Origin: Methanomicrobiales archaeon
Lineage (GTDB): Archaea > Halobacteriota > Methanomicrobia > Methanomicrobiales > Methanospirillaceae
NCBI GenBank assembly: GCA_012729535.1
Contig: JAAYCY010000033.1
Coordinates: 1-64,000, forward strand
DNA: 64,000 nucleotides
Direction: 5' to 3'
Shown piece by piece: positions 54,048 through 63,529 of this stretch. Positions within the stretch are counted from its first letter, which is position 1; the number at the start of each line of letters is the position of its first letter. A program made the translations under genes and the position numbers. The notes under the pieces were generated by a model. That model ran no database searches, was not told where the DNA came from, and was given only the letters and a program-made list of their open reading frames with translations.

Positions 54048-55384
54048 AAGAAATTCTGAGTGGCATAAAAAAATTCCCCGTCAAACCTTGTTCCAATACC
54101 GATTTTTTCTATTTCAGGATTTATCAGGTTTTTATTATGTTCGGGACTGTTTATCCATTCTATCATGATGATATCTGCAATTTCTTCTGGTAATGTCGGG
54201 TCTACGAATCCGGAATACGTTTTTCCAATGTTATAACCGGCAGCAATGCGAATAATATTTTCAGCTATTCCACTCCTGATAGTGCCATCATCCATCTTTT
54301 TTGAACTTTCATAACCGGCAATATCAGCTCTTCCTTTAGGATCCAGCCCCTCCGGAGTATAGTGAGAAAAATAATTCCTTTTGATCATGTCAACAGTATG
54401 GGCATCTGCAATAGAACTAAGAAAAGAGTCTAAATTCAATTCATTAAGCCCTTTATACTGCCGATATTTATTTGTTTTTAAATATAACAGTCCGGTTACC
54501 TGGCTTACTATTTCATTCAGATTGGGTTTTTCTGTTGATGAAACCAGAATTGACTTATTAGATATGAAAAAATTATCTGATTCATCCACCTCTGGAATCA
54601 TACCGGTGTAATCAATAACTGCTACCAGATAATATTCACCATCAGGAATATTTTCAGGTAAGAGATCGAGAGATGTGTGTTCTTCATTCATGAGTCCATT
54701 AACAGAAAATGAGGTGATATCGCGAAACAAAATATCACGGGAAGATAACGTGTTATCCTGTGTAAGGAAGAATCCGATATGGTATGTTCCTGCACTATGA
54801 TCATTAAGATTTCGTACGGTATAGGTGATTGCAAGAGGGGATCCAGGCGCAACTATGTGTCTATCTATATTATCTATCGATACTACCAGGTTAGGATGTT
54901 CTCCTTTCCATCTCCCGGATTCATGTATTCTAACAGGATGTTCGGATGAGATGGTGTTGTCTGCAACAAATAAATCATATTCATCTGATGTAATCGTGGC
55001 TTCCACAGTATATTCTCCTTCTCTGATACCTTCAGGAACAAGAAATTGAAATGGAACCTTCCCTTTTAATCCTGGTTGCATTTCATGAGTAGTTTTTTCT
55101 GGTAGCCAGTATACAATCGAAGATGTTGAACCATTTTTTATCAATACAAATGTTGTTTCTACATTTGTTGCTGGAACAGGCCCTGTATTCGCGACAATTA
55201 CTGAACCGGTAAGGTCTGTATTTGTGAAAACGTTATCCGAAACGATTAAGGAAGACAAAGATAAATCCGGTGTTATCGCGGAGTATTCTTCTAAACCGGG
55301 TATGAGGTCTGATAAACCGGATACGGGGATGAAAGTGGAGGAACATATGAGGGAAATAATGATGAATATCGCAGTTTTAAACAT
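54044..55384 (-). CDS. secreted CARDB plus CAP (SCP/PR1) domain protein
   Basis: A 446-residue exported protein with a signal at about residues 4-22. Two CARDB-like beta domains lie in about 35-290. A C-terminal CAP domain begins with NKYRQYKGLNELNLDSFLSSIADAHTVDMI near 305, contains NYFSHYTPEG and the IAENII segment, and ends in WINSPEHNKNLINPEIEKIGIG. The two histidines and glutamate of the CAP cavity are present. CAP proteins have varied lytic or binding roles, so none is assigned. The gene is convergent with the dockerin-like gene. Confidence 0.85.
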   Translation of the reverse strand: MFKTAIFIIISLICSSTFIPVSGLSDLIPGLEEYSAITPDLSLSSLIVSDNVFTNTDLTGSVIVANTGPVPATNVETTFVLIKNGSTSSIVYWLPEKTTHEMQPGLKGKVPFQFLVPEGIREGEYTVEATITSDEYDLFVADNTISSEHPVRIHESGRWKGEHPNLVVSIDNIDRHIVAPGSPLAITYTVRNLNDHSAGTYHIGFFLTQDNTLSSRDILFRDITSFSVNGLMNEEHTSLDLLPENIPDGEYYLVAVIDYTGMIPEVDESDNFFISNKSILVSSTEKPNLNEIVSQVTGLLYLKTNKYRQYKGLNELNLDSFLSSIADAHTVDMIKRNYFSHYTPEGLDPKGRADIAGYESSKKMDDGTIRSGIAENIIRIAAGYNIGKTYSGFVDPTLPEEIADIIMIEWINSPEHNKNLINPEIEKIGIGTRFDGEFFYATQNFF

Positions 55385-55426
55385 GATTATATAAGTATTA
55401 AATCTTATTCGGATTTTGAATGATTA

Positions 55427-56446
55427 TTACTGTTCGAGAAAAGGTGAGAGAGTTCCTGATGAAAAATCACCTAAATGCTCTTTTCCTGCGCTGGTAATAA
55501 CTCTCCCCTGGGGAGTTCGTTTAATAAAACCTATCTGTATGAGATATGGCTCATATACATCTTCTATTGTTCTGGGCTCTTCACCAACTGATATTGAAAT
55601 GGTTTTCAGCCCTACGGGGCCTCCATCAAAGTCTATGGCAATAACTTCCAATATTCTCCGGTCTAATATATCAAGACCTCTTTTATCAACTCCCAGGGCA
55701 ATGAGAGCCAGATCAGCAATATCCTTATCGATACATCCTGAACCCCTGACAATTGCATAATCATATACTCTTCTCAATAACCGGTTGGCAATCCTTGGTG
55801 TCCCTCTGGATCTACAGGCAATTTCATGTGCTCCTTCATCGGTAATGGGAATACGAAGTATTGATGCGGAACGTGTTATGATAACCTTGAGATCAGCAGA
55901 GTCATAGAGATCTAACCGGAGAATAATTCCAAATCTGTCACGAAAAGGAGAGCCCAAAAGACCCAGTCGCGTTGTTGCTCCTACCAGAGTAAATTTCTCC
56001 AAGGGTAACTGAATGGTCCGGGCCGATGGTCCTTCACCAATTAGAAGATCAATGGTATAATCTTCCATAGCAGGATAAAGAATCTCTTCAATAACCGGAG
56101 AAATACGATGAATCTCATCAATGAAGAGAATGTCTTTATCTTTAAGAGGAGTTAGAAGTGCAGCAAGATCACCCGGGCGGTCAAGAATAGGTCCACTGGT
56201 TGTCTCAATCCCTGCTTGCATCTCTTTGGCAATAATGTGGGCAAGGGTGGTTTTCCCTAATCCTGGCGGCCCTGAAAAAAGGACATGATCAAGCGGGCGG
56301 TTCCTTTTACATGCAGAAGAGATTGCAACCAATAATGCATCTTTTATTACATCCTGTCCGATAAAATCACTGAGTAAACCCGGACGGATAGATGGCTCAT
56401 CATGTTCGTTTTCCTGTATTTGCGGGCTTGTAAACTTGGATTGCAT
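55427..56446 (-). CDS. ruvB: Holliday junction branch-migration ATPase RuvB
   Basis: A ring AAA+ motor of 339 residues. Landmarks are SIRPGLLSDFIGQDVIKDAL near 19, Walker A FSGPPGLGKTTLAHIIA near 58, Walker B ILFIDEIHRI near 106, sensor 1 VGATTRLGLLGSPFRDRFG near 153, and the C-terminal winged helix ending in EPYLIQIGFIKRTPQGRVIT. The gene is bacterial in type: most archaea resolve junctions with Hjc and have no RuvB. It is 11 bases from ruvA in the order ruvC-ruvA-ruvB. Confidence 0.96.
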   Translation of the reverse strand: MQSKFTSPQIQENEHDEPSIRPGLLSDFIGQDVIKDALLVAISSACKRNRPLDHVLFSGPPGLGKTTLAHIIAKEMQAGIETTSGPILDRPGDLAALLTPLKDKDILFIDEIHRISPVIEEILYPAMEDYTIDLLIGEGPSARTIQLPLEKFTLVGATTRLGLLGSPFRDRFGIILRLDLYDSADLKVIITRSASILRIPITDEGAHEIACRSRGTPRIANRLLRRVYDYAIVRGSGCIDKDIADLALIALGVDKRGLDILDRRILEVIAIDFDGGPVGLKTISISVGEEPRTIEDVYEPYLIQIGFIKRTPQGRVITSAGKEHLGDFSSGTLSPFLEQ

Positions 56447-56457
56447 GTATAACCTGG

Positions 56458-57045
56458 TTATTTCTTTCTTAAGTGAACTAATGCTTCTTTTACGAGATCA
56501 GAAGAACCTTTAAGAGTTTTCTCTTTTTGAACTTTAAGTAAAACACTGCTTGCTTCATCTGAGTTATAACCCAGAGACTTTAAAGCCAGTAATGCATCAG
56601 AAAATGAAGTAGATTCTTCTAATATGTAATCTGTTTCAATTGTGCTGTCGGATATTTTATTTTTTAGTTCCAGTATTATACGCTCAGCACCTTTTTTGCC
56701 AAGTCCCGGTACTTTTGAAAGAATTTCCGGTTTCTGATATTTAATTGCATAATGAATTTCTTTTATCGTAAGTGAACTTAACAATGCAATTCCAGTCTGC
56801 GGACCAATATGTGATACAGAAATCAAAAGCCGGAACAGATCTGCTTCTATTGTTGTTAAAAATCCATATAATTGAAGTAGATCCTGCCTAATTATTAATT
56901 CGGTATGCAGAATAATTTCCTGGCCTGGATTTGACTGTGTCAGAACATTTTCAGGAACACGAATTTTATACCCGATTCCTCCGGATTCAATGATGAGTGT
57001 TCCATCACATATTTGAATCAGTTCCCCGCGAATTCTTGCAATCAT
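56458..57045 (-). CDS. ruvA: Holliday junction DNA-binding protein RuvA
   Basis: A tetrameric junction-binding protein of 195 residues. It starts MIARIRGELIQI, the regular RuvA opening, at ATG 57045, which overlaps the ruvC stop as ATGA. The frame is open to 57075, but that is inside ruvC. The OB-fold part has GIGYKIRVP; the helix-hairpin-helix pair is HIGPQTGIALLSS and VPGLGKKGAERIILELK. A C-terminal RuvB-binding domain (ALLALKSLGYNSDEAS) completes the chain. Confidence 0.95.
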   Translation of the reverse strand: MIARIRGELIQICDGTLIIESGGIGYKIRVPENVLTQSNPGQEIILHTELIIRQDLLQLYGFLTTIEADLFRLLISVSHIGPQTGIALLSSLTIKEIHYAIKYQKPEILSKVPGLGKKGAERIILELKNKISDSTIETDYILEESTSFSDALLALKSLGYNSDEASSVLLKVQKEKTLKGSSDLVKEALVHLRKK

Positions 57046-57539
57046 GGTAAAATCCTCATCCAGTTCAGATGACATAAGGCTAGCGACAAACCATCTGCTG
57101 CGTCATCCGGTTTGGGAATATCTGATAAATGCAATAACCGTGCGATCATCATCTGCATCTGTTTTTTATCTGCATTGCCAGATCCTGTTATTGCAAGTTT
57201 AACCTGTTTTGGTGTATATTCATAAACCGGTACCATGTTTTTTGCGGCAGCTAGGAGTATTACCCCTCTTGCTTCACTGACCTGCAGGGCAGTTGTAGTA
57301 TTGCGGGAAAAATATAATTTCTCAATAGCCATACAGGATGGATTGAAATTCTTAATAATTAGTTCGATATTTTGAAATATTTCAAAAAGTCTTGTCGGAG
57401 TATCACCGGTTTTTGGAGTTGTTTTAATGCACCCCCAAGATCGGGATACGGCTATATTTCCTCTTTTCTCAACAATGCCAAAACCACAGCACGCATACCC
57501 GGGATCGATTCCAAGGATGCATTGATTATCTGTATTCAC
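57042..57539 (-). CDS. ruvC: Holliday junction resolvase RuvC
   Basis: A dimeric endonuclease of 165 residues that cuts junctions held by RuvAB. The RNase H-like acidic residues are in ILGIDPGYACCGFGIVE near 8, AIEKLYFSRNTTTALQVSEARG near 72 and DAADGLSLALCH near 146. The start is GTG 57539. It is the first gene of ruvC-ruvA-ruvB and starts 11 bases after the end of ppk, so all four may be one transcript. Archaea normally use Hjc, so the set is a probable bacterial acquisition. Confidence 0.94.
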   Translation of the reverse strand: MNTDNQCILGIDPGYACCGFGIVEKRGNIAVSRSWGCIKTTPKTGDTPTRLFEIFQNIELIIKNFNPSCMAIEKLYFSRNTTTALQVSEARGVILLAAAKNMVPVYEYTPKQVKLAITGSGNADKKQMQMMIARLLHLSDIPKPDDAADGLSLALCHLNWMRILP

Positions 57540-57549
57540 AAAAAACCTG

Positions 57550-59718
57550 TTAAATATCTATTATTAGGTTTGAATTCTTAATTTTTTTCTCAACCAGATC
57601 TTCATTCCAGATACCACGGTGCTCAATAAGCCACTCATGAGCATTAATCTGATCCTTTTCTTTTTCGGAGGTTGCCATGCAATATCTTCCATCCGGTTGC
57701 AGAATCCTCTTTTTCCTGTTGTCTTTTAGATGTACAGGTAGAATGGTTGAGATAATCTGATTCCGGATTCCTTTGTCCAGAACTGGAAATAAAATTTCAA
57801 TCCTCCGGTTCAGGTTTCTGGGCATCAGGTCGGCACTACCCATGAGAACAATCTCATCTCCCCCATTATGGAAATAATAAATCCGGGAATGCTCAAGAAA
57901 CCTTCCTACTATGGATGTAACAGTAATATTTTCTGACACCCCGGGAATGCCAGGACGTAGACAGCATATTCCACGTATCTGGAGATCAATAGTTACTCCT
58001 GCCTGTGATGCCTGGTATAATCCCTGGATCATTTCTACATCCTGAAGGGCATTGAGTTTAAAAATAATATGACCATCCCCATGATCCTTATGGCGTTTAA
58101 TTTCTTTGTAAATAAGCGAGAGAATTCCCCTTCGAATATATTTGGGAGAAACCATGAGGTGGTTGTACGCCATGTAGTTTGAATAACCGGTAAGAGCATT
58201 AAACAGGTTTGAAACATCAGATGCAATTTCAGGATCGGCAGTGAATAATCCAATGTCCGTGTATATTCTGGCAGTTATTGCATTATAATTACCAGAACTC
58301 ATATGAACGTACCTGGTAATTCCATCACGTTCACGCCTGACGATAAGACAGACTTTTGCATGAACTTTCAAACCCATGATGCCATAAATTACATGAACTC
58401 CTGCATGTTCTAATGCTTTGGCCCATCCAATATTATTTTCCTCATCAAATCGTGCTTTTAATTCTACTACCACCGAAACGGCTTTTCCATTTTCACGGGC
58501 ATCAAGTAATGCCTTTATTATTGGTGATTTTGCTCCAGATCGATAGAGGGTAATTTTTATTGCGAGGACATCCGGGTCATGAGCTGCTTGCGTTAAAAAA
58601 TTAATAACTGGTTGGAAACTATCATAGGGATGAAAGAGAAAAAGGTCTCGCTTTTTTATCTTTTCAAATATCTGGTTATCATTTTCAATTCGCTTTGGAA
58701 CACTCGGAATAAATGGCGTATCTTTTAAATCCGGGCGATCCAATTCCAAAAGACACATCAGATCTGCCATTCCTATCGGCCCGTTAAAACGATAGAACAT
58801 GTGAGGATATCCTGCCATTTTTTCAGCCATCATCGCACAAACAGACTGATCCATCCAGGAAGAAACTTCGATCCGGACAGACTTACCCACCCATCTTCTG
58901 CCGATTGATTCTTCAACTGCAGTCAGGAGATCATCGGCTTCGTCCTCTTCTATTTCAACATCAGCATCCCTTGTTACCCTGAAAGGATACGCTGCCTTGA
59001 CATCCATTCCAGGAAAGAGCAGATCAAGGTTTTCAGAAATGATATCCTCAAGAAAAATTAATTCGGTACGTCCTTGATCAGTATTATTACTATCATCCAG
59101 AATTGTAATAAGCCTGGGAAAAAGCCGGTTTGGTATTTTTATTCTTGCGAAGAGATCATCTTTTTGTCCCCGCTCCCGAATTATTACCGCCAGATTTAAA
59201 GCAAGGTTCGAAATAAATGGGAACGGATGTGATTTATCAAATGCCAATGGTGTTAAAACGGGAAATATTTCCCTGATAAAAAAATTTCTTAAATATCTTT
59301 TTTGGTTTTCCTGCAATGAATCATACGTATGAATAATAATTCCAGCATTTTTCAGTTCCGGTATAATTTCATCATACCATATGGTTACTGATTCCTGTAG
59401 TAGAGGCTGAAGACTCTTATATATTTCATCAAGCTGTTGCAGGGGTGTCAGTCCATCGGGAGGAAATTTTAACACTCCTTTGCTTAGTTGCTGGTGAAGA
59501 CCAGACACCCGTATCATGAAGAATTCATCAAGATTATTAGCAAATATTGAAAGAAATTTTACTCTTTCAAGAAGTGGATGTGTTTTATCTTTTGCTTCAT
59601 TCAGGACATGATGATTAAACTGAATCCAGGACAGTTCCCGATTAATATAGAGTGATGTATCTGAAAACACTAGTTCCTTATTATATTTATTAATAAATAT
59701 ATTTGAGTCTGGATTCAT
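57550..59718 (-). CDS. ppk1: polyphosphate kinase PPK1
   Basis: Makes polyphosphate from ATP, or the reverse. At 722 residues it has full length. The N-terminal domain starts NRELSWIQFNHHVLNEA near 27 and has NNLDEFFMIRVSGLHQQL near 61. The catalytic core includes ITLYRSGAKSPI near 390, ELKARFDEENNIGWA near 415, GIMGLKVHAKVCLI near 443 with the phosphorylated His, and YTDIGLFT near 485. The second His lies in FLEHSRIYYFHN near 600. In Methanospirillum polyphosphate granules are known from microscopy. Confidence 0.96.
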   Translation of the reverse strand: MNPDSNIFINKYNKELVFSDTSLYINRELSWIQFNHHVLNEAKDKTHPLLERVKFLSIFANNLDEFFMIRVSGLHQQLSKGVLKFPPDGLTPLQQLDEIYKSLQPLLQESVTIWYDEIIPELKNAGIIIHTYDSLQENQKRYLRNFFIREIFPVLTPLAFDKSHPFPFISNLALNLAVIIRERGQKDDLFARIKIPNRLFPRLITILDDSNNTDQGRTELIFLEDIISENLDLLFPGMDVKAAYPFRVTRDADVEIEEDEADDLLTAVEESIGRRWVGKSVRIEVSSWMDQSVCAMMAEKMAGYPHMFYRFNGPIGMADLMCLLELDRPDLKDTPFIPSVPKRIENDNQIFEKIKKRDLFLFHPYDSFQPVINFLTQAAHDPDVLAIKITLYRSGAKSPIIKALLDARENGKAVSVVVELKARFDEENNIGWAKALEHAGVHVIYGIMGLKVHAKVCLIVRRERDGITRYVHMSSGNYNAITARIYTDIGLFTADPEIASDVSNLFNALTGYSNYMAYNHLMVSPKYIRRGILSLIYKEIKRHKDHGDGHIIFKLNALQDVEMIQGLYQASQAGVTIDLQIRGICCLRPGIPGVSENITVTSIVGRFLEHSRIYYFHNGGDEIVLMGSADLMPRNLNRRIEILFPVLDKGIRNQIISTILPVHLKDNRKKRILQPDGRYCMATSEKEKDQINAHEWLIEHRGIWNEDLVEKKIKNSNLIIDI

Positions 59719-59771
59719 ACATTTTTCAAGAATAATATTGAGAAAAGGGAATAAGTAATTGGTGGTAGTAT

Positions 59772-60149
59772 TCAGATATCTATACTGCTTTCGTAATGAA
59801 AGGATTTCATAAAACTTTTAATAAATCCACTGACAGCACTCTTATCTGAAAATGACATAGCCACAGATGGTGAGTGGTTGTCTCCTTCAGCTTCTAAAGA
59901 GGAGCCTGAAAAACCTGTCCGGATTCCTCCGACATCTGCATAACCCTCTCCTGATAGTCCATAATTTATCCCTTCTAATATTCCTTCTTTATCTGATGGG
60001 TACTCAATCGTTGAATTAAGTGCTGTGATATTATCTGATGTCAGGTTAGCAATATCTGTTTCATTAGCATTTTCAGCAATTGCATGGGAAACAAAGAAAA
60101 GGCATCCAATTATAATTATTGTAAGTATACGGGTTACATTTGCATTCAT
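59772..60149 (-). CDS. small secreted protein of unknown function
   Basis: ATG 60149 gives a product of about 125 residues: the signal peptide (about 8-25) comes right at the start and AAGGA lies nine bases ahead. The frame is open upstream to 60233 as non-signal sequence. The mature part is acidic, rich in Asn, Ser, Glu and Gly, and holds DKEGILEGINYGLSGEGYAD. It ends in a helical FIKSFMKSFHYE. No family is recognised. It lies downstream of cheB. Confidence 0.6.
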   Translation of the reverse strand: MNANVTRILTIIIIGCLFFVSHAIAENANETDIANLTSDNITALNSTIEYPSDKEGILEGINYGLSGEGYADVGGIRTGFSGSSLEAEGDNHSPSVAMSFSDKSAVSGFIKSFMKSFHYESSIDI

Positions 60150-60233
60150 AGTATTATTCCTTTTCAATGTAATCGTAATAGGTATTGAACCTTCGTTATT
60201 GAATTGTTTGTGGTTATTCACCTGGTTTTTCAA

Positions 60234-60788
60234 TTATTGACCAAACAAGATCATCTTCTCACGTATCAGTTCAGGTACCAGGATGTAATCAACTTCTCCG
60301 GTTTCAATCGCTGCTTGTGGCATACTTTTAATCGGAGCAGTTAATGGATCCTGTGCAATGGTTGTGCCTCCAATACGGTGAAGATAGCATAATCCGTCTG
60401 CTCCATCTCTTCCCATACCGGTAAGAATAATTCCCATTATGCTATCTTCGGATCTTTTTTTGATGGAAAGTAAAGTCAGGTCAACAGCCGGTCGGACTCC
60501 ATGAACTTTTTCACCAGAATCAAGTCTGAATACCCGGTTATTTTCAACACGAAGATGGTACCCGGCAGCAGCGATATAAACATTTCTTTCAGATAACCGG
60601 GTATGATCATCAATTATGAAAACCCCCATTTTGGTAAGGGAAGCAATATGAGAATTGAAACTCTTGTTAAATGCAGGTGGAAGATGTTGCACTATTACTA
60701 TTGCAACCTTTAAGATGGGAAAATCTTTCAGGATATTTTCCAGAATATAGGGTCCACCAGTAGAAGAACCAATTATGATTATCTTCAT
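60234..60788 (-). CDS. cheB: stand-alone CheB-type methylesterase domain
   Basis: A 184-residue protein made only of the CheB catalytic domain. The receiver domain of classical CheB is absent. The catalytic triad residues are visible: Ser in IIGSSTGGP near 8, His in IVQHLPPAF near 34 and Asp in LTGMGRDGADGL near 127. It removes methyl groups from chemoreceptor glutamates, or acts on other methyl-glutamyl targets. It lies seven bases after a response regulator gene, so that separate receiver may control it. No cheR is in the window. Confidence 0.88.
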   Translation of the reverse strand: MKIIIIGSSTGGPYILENILKDFPILKVAIVIVQHLPPAFNKSFNSHIASLTKMGVFIIDDHTRLSERNVYIAAAGYHLRVENNRVFRLDSGEKVHGVRPAVDLTLLSIKKRSEDSIMGIILTGMGRDGADGLCYLHRIGGTTIAQDPLTAPIKSMPQAAIETGEVDYILVPELIREKMILFGQ

Positions 60789-60795
60789 GAAGGTT

Positions 60796-61197
60796 TTACC
60801 CGTTATCAGAATCCGAAAGATAATACCGAGAAAAAAAATTCACTCTTTCGATAAGTTCTTCATTATCAAAGGGTTTTGTCATGTAATCTATCACGTACTC
60901 CTGGAGTCCTATCATTTTTGCATCAGGATTGTCTTTTGCTGTCAGCATGATAATTACCACCTCTTTTTCCATTTTTTGATCTAATATTGCCGAAATGGTG
61001 TCCCATCCATCCATATCCGGCATCATAACATCGAGTATTATAATACCGGAAAACCCTTCTTTTATAAACTGAATACATTCCTCTCCACCGGAGGCAGTAG
61101 TAATATTAAACCCGGCATCAGACAAAACGGTCTTTACAGCAATTCTCACATGGGCATCATCATCAACAATCATCACATTAGTTTTTTTACCAGACAT
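60796..61197 (-). CDS. single-domain response regulator
   Basis: A receiver-only protein of 133 residues. The phosphoacceptor Asp is in IIILDVMMPDMDGWDT near 55; the acidic pair is VMIVDDDAHV near 9; the switch Thr is in IMLTAKDN near 83 and Lys in YMTKPFDNEEL near 105. It has no output domain. The start is taken at ATG 61197, where GGTGA lies five bases ahead; ATG 61209 is possible. It is between the sensor kinase (stop at 61213) and cheB, a coherent three-gene operon. Confidence 0.92.
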   Translation of the reverse strand: MSGKKTNVMIVDDDAHVRIAVKTVLSDAGFNITTASGGEECIQFIKEGFSGIIILDVMMPDMDGWDTISAILDQKMEKEVVIIMLTAKDNPDAKMIGLQEYVIDYMTKPFDNEELIERVNFFSRYYLSDSDNG

Positions 61198-61212
61198 GGT
61201 ATTCACCATTAA

Positions 61213-63408
61213 TTAATCATCATTCAGGCCTGTTTTTTTCTTCATGTGAATATCAGGATTTTTCTTTAATTGAATCTGGAAAGTAGTTCCTTTTCCTGTT
61301 CCTTCACTACTGACGGTAATGTTACCTAAGTACATCTCCACTACCCGTTTTACTATTGCAAGTCCAAGACCATGAGATCCTCTTTCATGACGTGAGTTAT
61401 CAGCACGATAAAACTCTTCAAATATCCGGTTTATGTGTTCTTTTTCAATTCCTATACCAAAGTCCTGAATACTCATAAGAATATTATCTTTGAAATCTTT
61501 TGCCTGGATAATAACCTTACCATCAATATATGAATATTTTATTGCATTACCAATCAGATTACCTGCAATAGTTTCAAAATGCATCGGAGACATCATCAAG
61601 GATAATTCTTCTGATATATTGGTGGATATTTCAAGACTCTTCTGATGTATAAGATATGCATGATCACTGATAATGTGATCAATCATGTCTTTGACATATA
61701 ATTCCTGAATGTCAGATACCATGTACAAACTATTCATTTTAGCCAGTTCAAGGATTGTAGTTACCAGTTTTCTAATTGTTCCAACATCTTCTATAGAATT
61801 ATCCAGTAATTCTCCGATTTCAGGATCACTAATTTTTTTCCGGATATGCGGAAGTATTGCAACAAGTGGTGTTAATGGAGTCTTTAAATCATGTCCTATA
61901 ATTTGAATAAATTCATCTTTTTGTCTGAGTAATTCTTCAATTTGTAATGTTCTTCGTCTAACCCGAATATCAAGCTCACGATTCATATCCAAGAGTTGTG
62001 TTCTCATTGCATCGAGTTCCAGGGTTTTTTGCTCGAGTTCAGCAGCATATTTCATCAGGTGTTTTTCCACATCCTTTCTTTCAGTAATATCCTGCAATAT
62101 TCCAAATGAACCCTGAATAATTCCTTTTTTCATTAATGGCTTTCCCTTTATCCGAAGAAATCTAAATCTATTATCTTCCAACTGAATTCGGAATTCAAAA
62201 TCAAAATCTGAACCTTTTTCCAGGGCATGAGAAAAAAATTCTTGGATTTTTTCAGTATCCTGGGGAAATGATCGGTTAACAAAATCTTCGTACATTATTA
62301 CATTCTGCTCTGAAGGAATACCCAGCAGGGAAAATATTTCAGGTGATGCTCTAAATCTCCTTAAAGAAGTATCATATGACCATACACCCATCCGGGCTAT
62401 TTTCTGAGCCTGTTCCAGTTTCCATTCCATATCAGAAAGGAGATCTCCATACTGTTTCCTCCTTGAAATGTCCCTGATTACACCTTCTATACCCTGTAAT
62501 AATCCTTCTTCATCATATATCAGTCTGCAACTGATTGATGAATATAAAATCCTTTTATCAATTGAAATCAGTTGGATCTCATAATCTTTTACACCTTCAC
62601 TACTGATGATATCAGACAGGAATATTGGCCAGTATTCATGCGAATGTAGAATATTTTCAAATGATGTTCCCTCTAGTTCTCTACATGATTCATAACCCAG
62701 AGCCCTGACCATAGATGAACTAACGGTTATTAAAATTCCTGATTTGTCAGTCATGAAGTACATATCGCCAATTTGGTCAATCAGACTTTGAAATTTCTTT
62801 TTACTGCTTTTTAACACATCTTCGATTTTTTTTCTTGAAATACCTGTTTCAATAATTCCGGCAAGAATCATAAGAGTAGTAATCTCGGCCTGAATCCAGT
62901 TTCGATTAACTGATTGATCAAAAAATGCCAGAATACCGATAAGAGAACCTTTATTGATCAGAGGAACCATTACCATGGAACCTGACTGGCGATCATTCAT
63001 TAACTCGTGAAAAAAACCCTCAGCTTCATTAATTTTAACTATTACCTGCTGGTTTTTTACCAAAGTAGATGAAACAGTATGGTAAAAAGAATCATTTTTA
63101 AGATTTTCAAAGTCTGTTCCGATTAGATACCCGTACCTGTTGGACCAGAGGTACCTTTCACAAAATTTTACCTTGTCCGTATCAGAAGTAATTTCAATAA
63201 AAGAAGAATATTGAATATTCATAACCTTTCCAACACGACTGATTATCTGTTGAATTCGTTCCTCGGGATCATGATCAAGAAGATGAGACCGGGTAATCTC
63301 CTGAATCAACCAGAGAAGAGATGAAATTCTTGAATTTTCATTATTAATCTTGTTTTCAATCATTGAAAAATCAGTAGACTTTTCCTTGGTGGGTTCGGGT
63401 TTATTCAT
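61213..63408 (-). CDS. soluble GAF-PAS-PAS sensor histidine kinase
   Basis: A 731-residue kinase with no membrane segments. A GAF-like domain at about 30-200 has SIMVMVPLINKGSLIGILAFF-like text. Two PAS domains lie at about 205-325 and 335-450; the second follows with a PAC-type segment, ILQDITERKDVEK. A coiled coil leads to the His region IQIIGHDLKTPLTPLVAILP near 500. The ATPase domain has GNLIGNAIKYSYIDGK, IQDFGIGIEKEHINRIFEEFYR and GSHGLGLAIVKRVVEMY. GGAGA ahead of the ATG supports the start. The kinase probably phosphorylates the receiver four to sixteen bases downstream. Confidence 0.93.
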   Translation of the reverse strand: MNKPEPTKEKSTDFSMIENKINNENSRISSLLWLIQEITRSHLLDHDPEERIQQIISRVGKVMNIQYSSFIEITSDTDKVKFCERYLWSNRYGYLIGTDFENLKNDSFYHTVSSTLVKNQQVIVKINEAEGFFHELMNDRQSGSMVMVPLINKGSLIGILAFFDQSVNRNWIQAEITTLMILAGIIETGISRKKIEDVLKSSKKKFQSLIDQIGDMYFMTDKSGILITVSSSMVRALGYESCRELEGTSFENILHSHEYWPIFLSDIISSEGVKDYEIQLISIDKRILYSSISCRLIYDEEGLLQGIEGVIRDISRRKQYGDLLSDMEWKLEQAQKIARMGVWSYDTSLRRFRASPEIFSLLGIPSEQNVIMYEDFVNRSFPQDTEKIQEFFSHALEKGSDFDFEFRIQLEDNRFRFLRIKGKPLMKKGIIQGSFGILQDITERKDVEKHLMKYAAELEQKTLELDAMRTQLLDMNRELDIRVRRRTLQIEELLRQKDEFIQIIGHDLKTPLTPLVAILPHIRKKISDPEIGELLDNSIEDVGTIRKLVTTILELAKMNSLYMVSDIQELYVKDMIDHIISDHAYLIHQKSLEISTNISEELSLMMSPMHFETIAGNLIGNAIKYSYIDGKVIIQAKDFKDNILMSIQDFGIGIEKEHINRIFEEFYRADNSRHERGSHGLGLAIVKRVVEMYLGNITVSSEGTGKGTTFQIQLKKNPDIHMKKKTGLNDD

Positions 63409-63529
63409 GATTATTTCTCCGAATATTCTTCTGCCAGTGCCTGCTTTCTCTAATAATCCAATTGCTAGGTATTTTAGTTATTCTCGTTACAGGTAAATGG
63501 TTGAACTACTAATTATTAAGGTATCCCGC

